This document shows positions 15,868 to 23,626 of a DNA stretch of 25,112 bases, piece after piece (within the stretch, counting starts at the first letter, position 1; every line of letters starts with the position of its first letter). Origin of the DNA: UBA3792 sp946185305 (lineage in GTDB: Bacteria; Bacillota; Clostridia; Christensenellales; CAG-138); the NCBI GenBank assembly GCA_946185305.1, contig CAMHJE010000016.1:1-25112 (forward strand), in the 5' to 3' direction. The translations under genes were made by a program, and so were the position numbers. The notes below the pieces were generated by a model. The model ran no database searches and was not told the origin of the DNA. It saw nothing but the letters and a program-made list of their open reading frames with translations.

Positions 15868-15882
15868 AGCTTCCTCCGTGAT

Positions 15883-16518
15883 TCAGTTGCGGGTCGCATC
15901 GACCGCTTCGCGGGCGGCGCGGCACAGTGCGGTGATCTTTTCATAGTTGTGCGCGGTGATATCCGCCTTGGGGCAGACCCAGCTGCCGCCGACTGCATGA
16001 ACGACCGGCGAAGACGCAAACTCCGCAAGGTTGCTCTGGCCGACGCCGCCGGTCGGGATGAACTTGACGCCGCCGAACGGCCCCGCCAGCGACTTTAACG
16101 CAGTCAGTCCGCCGTAGACGTTTGCCGGGAAGAACTTGATGACCTTGATATCGTGCTTTAAGGCGCACATGATCTCGGTCGGGGTGACGCAGCCGGGCGT
16201 AACGGGGATGCTGTTTTCGCAGCACCACGAAACGACCTCCTCGTCATAACCGGGCGCGACGATGAACTTTGCGCCGCAGGCCACGGCCTTTTTGCATTGC
16301 TCGAGCGTCACGACCGTACCGGCGCCGACGAGCATATCCGGCACTTCCTTTGCGACCTTTTCGATGGAATCCGCCGCCGCCGCGGTGCGGAACGTGATCT
16401 CCATCACGTCGATGCCGCCCGCCAGCATGGCCTTGGCGGTGTCCACAGCGTCCTCGGCGTTTTCCAGTACGACGACCGGCACAACGCCGCAGGCTCTCAT
16501 TCTTGCCAACACATCCAT
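15883..16518 (-). CDS. eda: 2-dehydro-3-deoxyphosphogluconate aldolase
   Basis: A 211-residue class I KDPG/KHG aldolase. It splits KDPG into pyruvate and glyceraldehyde-3-phosphate (EC 4.1.2.14), the final step of hexuronate breakdown. The Schiff-base lysine is K128 in VIKFFPAN, and the general acid/base E40 and R44 are in EITFRT; these match the order and spacing of E. coli Eda. AAGGAGG lies nine bases before the ATG. It sits 13 bases after kduI. A closely related 6-phospho-2-dehydro-3-deoxygalactonate aldolase is the main alternative, less likely given kdgK next door. Confidence 0.92.
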   Translation of the reverse strand: MDVLARMRACGVVPVVVLENAEDAVDTAKAMLAGGIDVMEITFRTAAAADSIEKVAKEVPDMLVGAGTVVTLEQCKKAVACGAKFIVAPGYDEEVVSWCCENSIPVTPGCVTPTEIMCALKHDIKVIKFFPANVYGGLTALKSLAGPFGGVKFIPTGGVGQSNLAEFASSPVVHAVGGSWVCPKADITAHNYEKITALCRAAREAVDATRN

Positions 16519-16531
16519 AGCACAGTCCTCC

Positions 16532-17344
16532 TTACCGCAGTTCGGTGGGTTTCAGATTATCCATATCGTCGAACGCCTGGTTCTCGCCGCCCATCGCCCA
16601 GATGAACGTATAGTTGGACGTGCCGCAGCCGGAATGGATCGACCACGACGGCGAGATCACCGCGTCGAAGTTCTGCATGACGATGGAGCGGGTCTCCTTC
16701 GGCGTGCCCATGAAGTGCATGACGATATTGTCCTCCGGGATATTGAAGTAGGTATAGACCTCCATGCGGCGCTCATGCGTGTGGCACGGCATCGTGTTCC
16801 AGACGCTGCCCACATCGAGCTGCGTGAGGCCCATCGAAAGCTGACAGGTCGGCAGCACATCCGGATGGATGAACTGGTTGATCACGCGCTTGTTCGCGCC
16901 CTCGACCGAGCCGCAGGGACGCTTGTTCGCGTCGGCAAACGACAGGAACGTGGTCTTATAGGACATGTGTGCCGGCGCGGAAACGAGATAGAACTTGGCG
17001 GGGTTCGCCTTGTCGCAGCTTTCAAACGTGACGGTCTTGGTGCCCTTGGTGATATAGAGGCAGTCCTCGAAACCCAGTTCGAACCGCTCGTCATCCGCCT
17101 GGATATACCCCTTGCCGCCAAGATTGAAAACACCGGCTTCCCGGCGTTCCAGGAAGTAGGAGGTACCGAAGTTGGCCCACACGTCAATGCCCTTGTCAAT
17201 CGGCACGATCTCATCCACCGGCATGATGCCGAGAACGACCATGCGATCCACATGCGAATACGTCGCCTTGACGGTGTCCTTCACATAGAGATCGGTGATG
17301 TAGCGGGCAACGTCTTTGGGATTAGAAGAATAGCGAATATCCAT
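16532..17344 (-). CDS. kduI: 5-dehydro-4-deoxy-D-glucuronate isomerase
   Basis: A 270-residue KduI enzyme of the cupin superfamily. It converts 5-keto-4-deoxyuronate, formed spontaneously from unsaturated galacturonate, to 3-deoxy-D-glycero-2,5-hexodiulosonate (EC 5.3.1.17). The zinc ligands expected from the family are present: H188, H190 and E195 in CHTHERRMEVY, and H237 in SPSWSIHSG. Length is typical. AGGAGG is six bases before the ATG. It follows the ABC ATPase gene after 18 bases and begins the catabolic run kduI-eda-kdgK-kduD. Its presence shows that this locus handles lyase-type, unsaturated pectin products. Confidence 0.93.
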   Translation of the reverse strand: MDIRYSSNPKDVARYITDLYVKDTVKATYSHVDRMVVLGIMPVDEIVPIDKGIDVWANFGTSYFLERREAGVFNLGGKGYIQADDERFELGFEDCLYITKGTKTVTFESCDKANPAKFYLVSAPAHMSYKTTFLSFADANKRPCGSVEGANKRVINQFIHPDVLPTCQLSMGLTQLDVGSVWNTMPCHTHERRMEVYTYFNIPEDNIVMHFMGTPKETRSIVMQNFDAVISPSWSIHSGCGTSNYTFIWAMGGENQAFDDMDNLKPTELR

Positions 17345-17362
17345 AGTCTCCTCCTGTTATGT

Positions 17363-18439
17363 TCAGATGCGGCATTCGGTTTCGCCGTCGAACAGATATA
17401 CATTCTCAAACGGGATCGAGAAGGTGATGCGGCTGTCGGTTTCCGGCGTGTCGTGCGGATCGACCTTCAAGATAGCCTTTTCCTGCGCGATATCGACGTA
17501 GACGTTGGTATTGTCGCCGAGCATTTCGGTCAGCTCGACCGAGCACGGCACGACATACGCGTTCTCCTTTTCACCGAGCACGATGCCCTCCGGCCGGAAG
17601 CCGAATACGACGGGCTTGCCTTCCCAGTTCTTCGTGTTTGCGCCGAGCTTCTTACATAGATCAAACTCGACCTCGCCGAACGTCAGCTTGCCGTCCTTGA
17701 CGGTGCCGCGCAAAAAGTTCATCGGCGGCTCGCCGATAAAGCCCGCGACGAACACGTTGACCGGATCGAAATACAGCTCGCGCGGGGTGCCGATCTGCTG
17801 CACATAGCCGTCCTTCATAACGACGATTCTGTCCGCCATCGTCATGGCCTCGGTCTGGTCGTGCGTGACGTAGATCGTCGTTGCGCCGGTCTCGCGGTGG
17901 ATCTGCGTGATCTCGGAACGCATCGTAACGCGCTGCTTGGCGTCGAGGTTGCTGAGCGGTTCGTCCATCAGGAAGACTTCGACCTTGCGAATGATCGCGC
18001 GGCCGACCGCGACACGCTGTCTTTGTCCGCCGGACAGCGCGCGGGGCATACGGTCGAGATAATCGGTCAAACCGAGGATCTTGGCGGTACGCTTGACCTT
18101 TTCGTCGATCACGTCCTCATCGACGCCCTGCAGCGTCAGACCGAACGCAAGGTTGTCGTACACGGTCATCTGCGGATAGAGCGCATAGCTCTGGAACACC
18201 ATCGCAATACCGCGCTCCCGCGGGCCCATTTCGTTCGCCCGCTTTCCGTTGATCAGAAAGTCGCCCTTGGAAATGTTCTCAAGCCCTGCGATCATGCGGA
18301 GCGTCGTGGATTTGCCGCAGCCGGACGGCCCGACGAATACGATGAACTCGCCGCGCTCGATTTCCAAATTGAAATCATGGACTGCGTGAAAGCCGTTCGG
18401 GTAGATCTTATTGATGTCTTTGAGCGTTAAATGTGCCAT
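17363..18439 (-). CDS. MsmX/UgpC-type sugar ABC transporter ATPase
   Basis: A 358-residue carbohydrate-importer ATPase of the MalK/MsmX/UgpC class. The nucleotide-binding domain has Walker A GPSGCGKST (37-45), Q-loop Q83, ABC signature LSGGQ (135-139), Walker B ending at E160, the D-loop SNLD and switch H193. The C-terminal part (about 240-358) is the OB/TOBE regulatory domain, with GFRPEGI. It should dimerise and energise permeases for oligosaccharide uptake. No permease or binding protein is beside it, as is common for MsmX proteins that serve several transporters. AGGGAG lies nine bases before the ATG. A hairpin-containing spacer of 117 bases separates it from the GH4 gene upstream. Confidence 0.92.
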   Translation of the reverse strand: MAHLTLKDINKIYPNGFHAVHDFNLEIERGEFIVFVGPSGCGKSTTLRMIAGLENISKGDFLINGKRANEMGPRERGIAMVFQSYALYPQMTVYDNLAFGLTLQGVDEDVIDEKVKRTAKILGLTDYLDRMPRALSGGQRQRVAVGRAIIRKVEVFLMDEPLSNLDAKQRVTMRSEITQIHRETGATTIYVTHDQTEAMTMADRIVVMKDGYVQQIGTPRELYFDPVNVFVAGFIGEPPMNFLRGTVKDGKLTFGEVEFDLCKKLGANTKNWEGKPVVFGFRPEGIVLGEKENAYVVPCSVELTEMLGDNTNVYVDIAQEKAILKVDPHDTPETDSRITFSIPFENVYLFDGETECRI

Positions 18440-18485
18440 GGTGCTTCTCCCTTTTCTCTTTCATTCTGGTATACTTTTTTGACAA

Positions 18486-18518
18486 GACGCCGCTTTTTCT
18501 GTCGCCGAAGCGGGCGTC
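18486..18518. other. Hairpin between the GH4 and ABC ATPase genes
   Basis: GACGCCGCTT (18486-18495) pairs with AAGCGGGCGTC (18508-18518) over ten bases with one bulged C. On the minus (transcript) strand it is followed by TTGTCAAAAAAG, not a U-tract, so a classical terminator is unlikely. It may be an intra-operon processing or stabilising stem that sets different levels for GH4 and the downstream genes. Confidence 0.45.
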
Positions 18519-18556
18519 CTAAAACCGATCTCTGCATAAACGGCGGGCGCTGCCGT

Positions 18557-19954
18557 CTATTCTATGCCGCCGAGGTCGTAGTACGGCGCAAGGCAGCCCT
18601 GCGTCGCGCGTACCATCCCGGCAAACAGTTCCTTTCCCTCGGCCACCGTCAGCGTACTGCACAGCGGCTGGTTCATAAACACCTCGAAAATCGCGTTACG
18701 ATCGCGCGCGCGGATCGCGCTGAACAAGGCGTCGATATTGTCCGAATTGCGCCGGACAAGCTGCGCCGCCGTGTCCGGCAGCGGCTTTGCCGCCATCGGC
18801 CGCACCGAGTCCGCGTCGAACAGGCAGTTGGTTTCGACGACGGCGCCGGACGGCAGCTGCCCGAGCTGGCCGACGTTGACGACGTTCGCGTTCGACACGA
18901 CCGGCCCGAAGCTCAGAATCGCCTTCATCAGCGGGATCAGCTCCTCGTCGCTTTTATGCAGCGCGGGCGTCTTTTGCCCGTTTGCAATCGCTTCGGATTC
19001 GTCGAGCTTCTTTTTCTGATCGGCCTTGCGGTAGTCCACGGTCGTTAAGTGGTAGCCCCACGCCTTGACCGCCGCCGGATCCCCGATGTACCAGCGGTTG
19101 TTCATAAACTCGACCAAATGCCGATCCCCCGCTGCGCCGAGCGCCCCGAACCGGCGGAACAGATCCATCTTGACACGGTTGCCGTATAAAAACGGATTGT
19201 CCGACAAAAACGCCTTCGGGTCGTCGCCCTGCTCGCAGTAACCGCTGTTATAGTAGCGATCCATGAACGCGGGCAGCAGCGACAAAACGTCGATATCGCG
19301 CCAGCGCGCCTCGGTGATCCATGTAAAATGGTTGATGCCCGCGATATTCACGGTCAGCTCATGCCGATCCGGCCGCGGAACGCCGAGCACTTCTTTCAGC
19401 ACACAGCAGAGGAAATCCTCGGTGTGGAACACCTCATGACAGCAGCCGAACGCCTTGATGCCCGGAAACGTTTCGAACAGCGTTTTGCAGCAGATCGTCA
19501 TCGGATTCGTCAGATTGATGACCCATGCGTTCGGGCAGAAGCGCCGGATCGCGTCCGCAAAGCCCTCATACAGCGGCACGGTGCGCATCGCGCGGAGCAC
19601 GCCGCCCGGCCCCACCGTATCGCCGACGGACTGATAGATGCCGAACCGTTCGGGCAAATGCACATCCGCCGCCATATCGTCGAACGTGCCGGGCAGGATC
19701 GAGCAGGCGACAAAGTCGGCGCCTGTCAAGGCCTCCTCGAGCGTTTCGGCCACGGTATAGCGCCAGTCCGACACGGCTTCCGGCAAGGCTTGGAGCCGCT
19801 CGCCGATCCTGCGGTTGCGCTCTGCCGCCGCGCGGTCGATGTCATAAAGCGCGATCTCGCCCGAAAGCCCCTCGGTCAGCGCAAGATCGTTCATGAACAC
19901 GCGCGCCCACGCCTTGGAGCCGCCGCCGATGTATGCCAGTTTGATCCTTCGCAT
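18557..19954 (-). CDS. GH4 glycosidase, probable alpha-galacturonidase
   Basis: A 465-residue family GH4 enzyme, which uses NAD+ and a divalent metal for an oxidation-elimination mechanism in the cytoplasm. The Rossmann loop YIGGGSKAW is at 8-16. TNP at 149-151, C172-H173-E174-V175 and N208-H209 are the substrate and metal sites. From memory, CHEV distinguishes alpha-galacturonidases such as B. subtilis LplD from alpha-galactosidases (CHSV) and 6-phospho-glucosidases. Its pectin neighbours agree. I chose the ATG at 19954 because GGGGGA lies seven bases before it and IKLAYIGGG follows as usual for GH4. An in-frame ATG at 19981 lacks a ribosome binding site. No signal peptide. It is divergent from the AraC regulator, its likely controller. 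Confidence 0.85.
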   Translation of the reverse strand: MRRIKLAYIGGGSKAWARVFMNDLALTEGLSGEIALYDIDRAAAERNRRIGERLQALPEAVSDWRYTVAETLEEALTGADFVACSILPGTFDDMAADVHLPERFGIYQSVGDTVGPGGVLRAMRTVPLYEGFADAIRRFCPNAWVINLTNPMTICCKTLFETFPGIKAFGCCHEVFHTEDFLCCVLKEVLGVPRPDRHELTVNIAGINHFTWITEARWRDIDVLSLLPAFMDRYYNSGYCEQGDDPKAFLSDNPFLYGNRVKMDLFRRFGALGAAGDRHLVEFMNNRWYIGDPAAVKAWGYHLTTVDYRKADQKKKLDESEAIANGQKTPALHKSDEELIPLMKAILSFGPVVSNANVVNVGQLGQLPSGAVVETNCLFDADSVRPMAAKPLPDTAAQLVRRNSDNIDALFSAIRARDRNAIFEVFMNQPLCSTLTVAEGKELFAGMVRATQGCLAPYYDLGGIE

Positions 19955-19996
19955 GCGCTGTTCCCCCGTTGCGGCCTTCATCTTATCAAGATATAC

Positions 19997-20009
19997 ACAA
20001 AACAGATAT
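19997..20009. promoter_or_regulatory. Candidate AraC site, direct repeat copy 1
   Basis: ACAAAACAGATAT recurs with one mismatch at 20086-20098, 89 bases away in the same orientation. This copy lies 43 bases before the GH4 start codon, where an activator could contact RNA polymerase. No convincing -35/-10 pair was found for GH4, in keeping with activator dependence. Confidence 0.45.
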
Positions 20010-20037
20010 GTCCGATATCGTTTTATGATCCTTCATC

Positions 20038-20088
20038 TGTCCATACGTAAAAAATCTATTTTTGTATATTGCCGCGCAGGTATGGACA
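20038..20088. repeat. 9-bp inverted repeat in the araC/GH4 intergenic region
   Basis: TGTCCATAC (20038-20046) and GTATGGACA (20080-20088) are exact reverse complements, with centres 42 bases apart, close to four helical turns. The right arm overlaps the araC -35 and the second direct repeat. It could hold two regulator subunits on one face of the DNA. Confidence 0.5.
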
Positions 20089-20111
20089 AAACGGATATTT
20101 TCTGCTACAAT
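20083..20111 (+). promoter_or_regulatory. Promoter of the araC-family gene
   Basis: TGGACA (20083-20088), a 17-base spacer and TACAAT (20106-20111), preceded by TGC as an extended -10. The -35 is covered by the repeats described here, suggesting autoregulation. Confidence 0.65.
20086..20098. promoter_or_regulatory. Candidate AraC site, direct repeat copy 2
   Basis: ACAAAACGGATAT matches copy 1 at 19997-20009 in 12 of 13 positions. It overlaps the end of the araC -35 and the spacer, a position expected to repress araC when bound. Confidence 0.45.
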
Positions 20112-20129
20112 CAATGCACAGCATCAATG

Positions 20130-20135
20130 AGGAGG
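20130..20135 (+). promoter_or_regulatory. Ribosome binding site deciding the GTG start of araC
   Basis: AGGAGG is nine bases before GTG at 20145. The in-frame ATG at 20127 overlaps the ribosome binding site itself and so cannot be served by it. Confidence 0.7.
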
Positions 20136-20144
20136 CATGACACC

Positions 20145-20945
20145 GTGAATGATATCGTTTATGTCGGCAAGCACTCCGTCACCTACCGTGTCCCGCATCA
20201 TGAGCACGACTCCTGGGAGCTCATCTACTGCACCGGCGGCAGCGGCGAATTGCAGTTTGCAGACTTTTCACTTCCCTACTCTGTCGGAGAAATTGCGATC
20301 ATTCCCCCGTTCTTCCCGCATACGAACCTGAGCAGCGCCGGGTTTACAAATATCCACATCAACATTGTCGAAGCGACGCTGAGCTTCCATCAGCCGTTCG
20401 TGATCGTCGATGACAGCAACAAGTCCATTTTGTCGGCCTTTGTCGGCGCTTTCTTTCAATATTATGAGAAAGCGGATCAGCGGCAGGCGCTGCTTTCGGC
20501 GTACGGCAACCTGATCGCAACGTACATCTTTGCGTACCAGAGCAACTCGACGCTTTCCGACATTGTGCAGAAGATCGAGACGGACATCACGCGCAACTAT
20601 GCGGATCCGGCCTACGCGCTCGACGAATACCTGCGCACGCTGCCTTACAGCTACGACTATCTGCGCAAGCTGTTTCAGAAGGAGCTTGGCATGACGCCGC
20701 ATAAATACCTGACCGACAAGCGGCTGCAAACCGCGGCCAACATGCTCTGCTCGGTCTACAACGACGGAAACATCACGCAGGTCGCGCACCTTTGCGGGTT
20801 CCGGGAATCGCTGTACTTCTCCCGTATGTTCAAGAAGAAATACGGCGTCTCGCCCAGTTACTATTACGAGACGCAGCAGAAAACGAATCTGCCGAACCCC
20901 GATGCGGACAGCATGAAGATCATGCTGGATCCGTCAGACGAATAA
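20145..20945 (+). CDS. AraC-family transcriptional regulator of pectin genes
   Basis: A 266-residue AraC/XylS regulator, starting at GTG because AGGAGG is correctly spaced before it. The N-terminal cupin-like sensor domain (about 1-90) contains HHEHDSWELIYC (18-29) and a PHTNL strand. The C-terminal domain (about 138-243) has the two helix-turn-helix motifs, with ITQVAHLCGF and the FSRMFKKKYGVSPS signature. The sensor probably binds a uronate-derived sugar. It is divergent from the GH4/kdu cluster and convergent with the GH28/GH105 operon, placing it between the two sets it most likely controls. Its last 26 bases overlap the end of GH105, and its terminator lies inside that gene. Confidence 0.88.
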   Translation: MNDIVYVGKHSVTYRVPHHEHDSWELIYCTGGSGELQFADFSLPYSVGEIAIIPPFFPHTNLSSAGFTNIHINIVEATLSFHQPFVIVDDSNKSILSAFVGAFFQYYEKADQRQALLSAYGNLIATYIFAYQSNSTLSDIVQKIETDITRNYADPAYALDEYLRTLPYSYDYLRKLFQKELGMTPHKYLTDKRLQTAANMLCSVYNDGNITQVAHLCGFRESLYFSRMFKKKYGVSPSYYYETQQKTNLPNPDADSMKIMLDPSDE

Positions 20946-22053
20946 CCTCCGTATAACACATCACAAACGGCGCGACACCCTTCGCGTCGTTTTTTACGAC
21001 CGGCTCGGAGATGTAATACGCAAATGTGCCGTCGCGGCGCGGGTTGTTCTCCGGCCCAAGTCCCGCGACAAGGCAGATGCCGTCGAGGTCGATGCTCTCG
21101 CCGTCCGTCGTCAGCTTGGTGCGCACGATGCCGTCGAACGTCTTTTTGCCGAGCGCGGCAAACGGTTTCGGCAGCACGCCGAGCCTTGCGCCCTTCAGCA
21201 TCGCATAGGCGATCATGCAGCTGCCGCTCGTTTCGAGGTAGTTGCCCTCGCGCTCCGGCTGATCGACGACCTGCGCATACATGCCCGTTTCGGGATCGGC
21301 ATAGCGGGAAATGCCCTCTGCCAGCTCGGCCAAAATAGCGCCGAGCTCTTCTTTTGCGCCCGCGTCATCGACGATCTCATACAGATCGGCAAGCGCCGTC
21401 GCAAACCAGCCGATGGAGCGGAGCCAAAAGCTCTTGGATCGCCCTGTGACCGGGTCGGCCCAAAATGCCTTGCGGCTTGCGTCATAGCCGTGGTAGTAAA
21501 GCCCCTTTTCGGGATCGAACATCTTGGCCCGGACGTTTTGGATCTGCTGCACGATATCGGTGTAATCGTGCTGCCCGAACGTCTTTTCATACAGCGCGGC
21601 AAACGGCTGCGCCATGTAGATGCCGTCGAGCCACACCTGGTTCGGATAAATCTTTTTATGCCAGAAGTTCCCTTCCTGCGTGCGCGGCTGTGCGTTCAGC
21701 TGCGCTTTCAGCCGATCCGCCGCCAAGCGGAACTTCTCCTTTTGGGTGCGCTGCCAAATCGGGATCAGGGCGCGTCCCTCGTTGATGTCGTCTAAATTGA
21801 ATTTCTCCGGCTGATAGGTACGGATCGAACCGTCCTCCCCGATGAACGCGTCCACAAACCGCTCGACAAAATCGGCATACTGCTTTTCGCCGGTGATCTC
21901 GCTCATCGAAAGCAGCGAGGTCAGCATGCAGCCGTCGATATAATTCCAGTTGGCGGGCTTGCCCTCGCGCACGCGCTCCATATTCCACGCGGTATAATCC
22001 GGCGAGGACTTTTGGATCAGGCTTCGGATATAGCGGTCGATCATTTCGTACAT
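20920..22053 (-). CDS. GH105 unsaturated rhamnogalacturonyl hydrolase
   Basis: A 377-residue GH105 enzyme of the YteR/YesR type. It removes the terminal unsaturated galacturonate from short rhamnogalacturonan (or oligogalacturonide) fragments left by lyases, using hydration of the double bond. The expected catalytic D143 is in VWLDGIYMAQPF and the second acidic residue D88 is in NLDDINEGR; both match YteR numbering as I recall it. The (alpha/alpha)6 barrel length is normal. No signal peptide, so it acts in the cytoplasm on imported oligosaccharides. GGAGG lies seven bases upstream and the GH28 stop is one base before its ATG. Its 3' end overlaps araC tail to tail. Confidence 0.9.
   Translation of the reverse strand: MYEMIDRYIRSLIQKSSPDYTAWNMERVREGKPANWNYIDGCMLTSLLSMSEITGEKQYADFVERFVDAFIGEDGSIRTYQPEKFNLDDINEGRALIPIWQRTQKEKFRLAADRLKAQLNAQPRTQEGNFWHKKIYPNQVWLDGIYMAQPFAALYEKTFGQHDYTDIVQQIQNVRAKMFDPEKGLYYHGYDASRKAFWADPVTGRSKSFWLRSIGWFATALADLYEIVDDAGAKEELGAILAELAEGISRYADPETGMYAQVVDQPEREGNYLETSGSCMIAYAMLKGARLGVLPKPFAALGKKTFDGIVRTKLTTDGESIDLDGICLVAGLGPENNPRRDGTFAYYISEPVVKNDAKGVAPFVMCYTEVIRLTDPA
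20968..20995 (+). terminator. araC terminator embedded in the GH105 coding end
   Basis: CGGCGCGA (20968-20975) and TCGCGTCG (20982-20989) form an 8-bp stem with one G-U pair and a six-base loop, followed by six T residues. It lies 23 bases after the araC stop and within the antisense-oriented GH105 gene. Confidence 0.75.
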
Positions 22054-22054
22054 A

Positions 22055-23626
22055 TCATTCCTCCGTGCGGGCTTCCCCGTCTACCGCGCCGCAATGGTTG
22101 GCGATCACGGCGTCCCCGTCCGCGCCGAGCAGCCGGACGTTTTTCAAATGCACGCGGCGCACATTGTCAAAATACAGGCCGAGGCGCAGGCGTTCCTCCG
22201 CAAAGTTCTGCATCGCCGGGATATGCGGCTTGGCGTCCGGGCGGAACGAAACGCGGATATTCTCGAACGTGACCTCGTCGATCGGCATTTCCGGCAGTGC
22301 GTCGATATAGCACGCGGCCGCCTCCGCATCGGTACAGTCCATATTCGTGAAGCGGAACGTGCCGAGATGCGGCGTCCGCTCATCGACGGGCAGCGATTCG
22401 CGCGACCAGACGTATTCGCTTTCGCGGTCGGGATCGCAGCAGTTGTACCACATATTGATGACGATGGGCGTCAGCACGCGCTCCATGCGGATATTGTCGA
22501 ACGTGACACCCGTGATATCGCAGTCTTTTCCGCGGCCGCGCCGGGTCTTGATCCTTAGTCCCCTGTCCGTTGCGACAAAGCGGCATTGCGAAACGGTGAG
22601 GTTCTTAATGCCCATGGCGGACTCGCTGCCGAGCGTGATCGCGCCGTGGCCGAACTCCATCAGACAGTTGCGGATCGTATGGTGATCGGCGGGCCAAGCG
22701 TACTTGCGGGACAGCTCGATCTTGCCGGACTTGATCGCAATGCAGTCGTCCCCGACGCTGAGACGGCAGCCGATGATCTGCACATGATCGCAGGCCTCCG
22801 GGTCGATGGCGTCGGTATTCGGGCTGTCCTTTGGCGCCTGCACGCGCACATCGAGGATCGACACGTTCTCGCAATGGAACGGGTGGAAATTCCACGACGG
22901 CGAATTGCAGGCGGTGAATCCATGGAACACGATGTCGCGGCAATGCAGGAACGAGATCAGCCGCGGTCTTGCCACCGGATCCTCGCGGTACGTCGTCCAG
23001 AACGTACTGTTCTGCGCGTTGCCATCCACGGTGCCGGGGCCGACGACCGTGATCTGCTCGGCATCCTGCGCCGACAGCAGCGCCTGATACATGGGCTTCG
23101 GCACGCCCTCAAACACGCCGGTGATATGCTCCTCCCCGCTGACCGCGTCGTTCACCACGGCGGGCAGAACCGGGTATTTGGTCTTATCGCTTTCGCCGAG
23201 CAGGGTCGCGCCCTCGCACAGCTCCAGCGTCATATAGCTTTTCAGCAGCACCGGGCGGGTTCTATACACGCCCTTGGGAAAGATCAACCGGCCGCCCTTC
23301 GGCAATACGTGGATTGCGGTGCGGATGGCCTCGGTATCGTCCGAAACGCCGTCGCCGGTTGCGCCGAAGGAGCGTACATTCACGGCAAAGCGTTCGGCCT
23401 TGGTGCGGAATGAAACGCTGTCCGTGATGCCGGTCGTTTCCCCGCGAACCGTCACCGTATAGTCGGTATCGGGCTGCAGCGAAAACAGGGAAAACACATT
23501 GGCATTCGTCATGCCGTGCATCTGATCATTCAAAAAGACCGTGTACGGCTCCGGCGTATGGTACGGAACGCGGTTCACGATTTCGATGCACGCCGACGAA
23601 GCGCCGCAGTACAGAGTTTGCATCAT
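22055..23626 (-). CDS. GH28 polygalacturonase-family hydrolase
   Basis: A 523-residue GH28 enzyme that hydrolyses alpha-1,4-galacturonic (or rhamnogalacturonic) bonds by inversion. All four family signatures are present: NTD at 270-272, DD at 293-294 in VGDDCIAIKSG, GHG at 326-328 and RIK at 358-360. Residues about 13-76 form a fibronectin-III-like domain, followed by the NVRSFGATGDGVSDDT start of the beta-helix (83-98), as in exo-acting bacterial members. No signal peptide, so it is likely a cytoplasmic exo-polygalacturonase trimming imported oligomers. Two consecutive ATGs (23626 and 23623) are possible starts; the first overlaps the stop of the membrane protein gene, indicating coupled translation. 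Confidence 0.92.
   Translation of the reverse strand: MMQTLYCGASSACIEIVNRVPYHTPEPYTVFLNDQMHGMTNANVFSLFSLQPDTDYTVTVRGETTGITDSVSFRTKAERFAVNVRSFGATGDGVSDDTEAIRTAIHVLPKGGRLIFPKGVYRTRPVLLKSYMTLELCEGATLLGESDKTKYPVLPAVVNDAVSGEEHITGVFEGVPKPMYQALLSAQDAEQITVVGPGTVDGNAQNSTFWTTYREDPVARPRLISFLHCRDIVFHGFTACNSPSWNFHPFHCENVSILDVRVQAPKDSPNTDAIDPEACDHVQIIGCRLSVGDDCIAIKSGKIELSRKYAWPADHHTIRNCLMEFGHGAITLGSESAMGIKNLTVSQCRFVATDRGLRIKTRRGRGKDCDITGVTFDNIRMERVLTPIVINMWYNCCDPDRESEYVWSRESLPVDERTPHLGTFRFTNMDCTDAEAAACYIDALPEMPIDEVTFENIRVSFRPDAKPHIPAMQNFAEERLRLGLYFDNVRRVHLKNVRLLGADGDAVIANHCGAVDGEARTEE

Noticed and set aside
16262..17659. Plus-strand ORF of 465 codons
   Set aside because: It is antisense to eda, kduI and the ABC ATPase, with Arg/His-rich shadow composition.
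19955..19981. In-frame upstream ATG as the GH4 start
   Set aside because: No ribosome binding site precedes it, whereas GGGGGA fits the ATG at 19954; not fully excluded.
20014..20164. GATATCGTTT occurring twice (20014 and 20151) as a further operator
   Set aside because: The second copy lies within the araC coding start; the match is short and not linked to the other repeats, so chance is likely.
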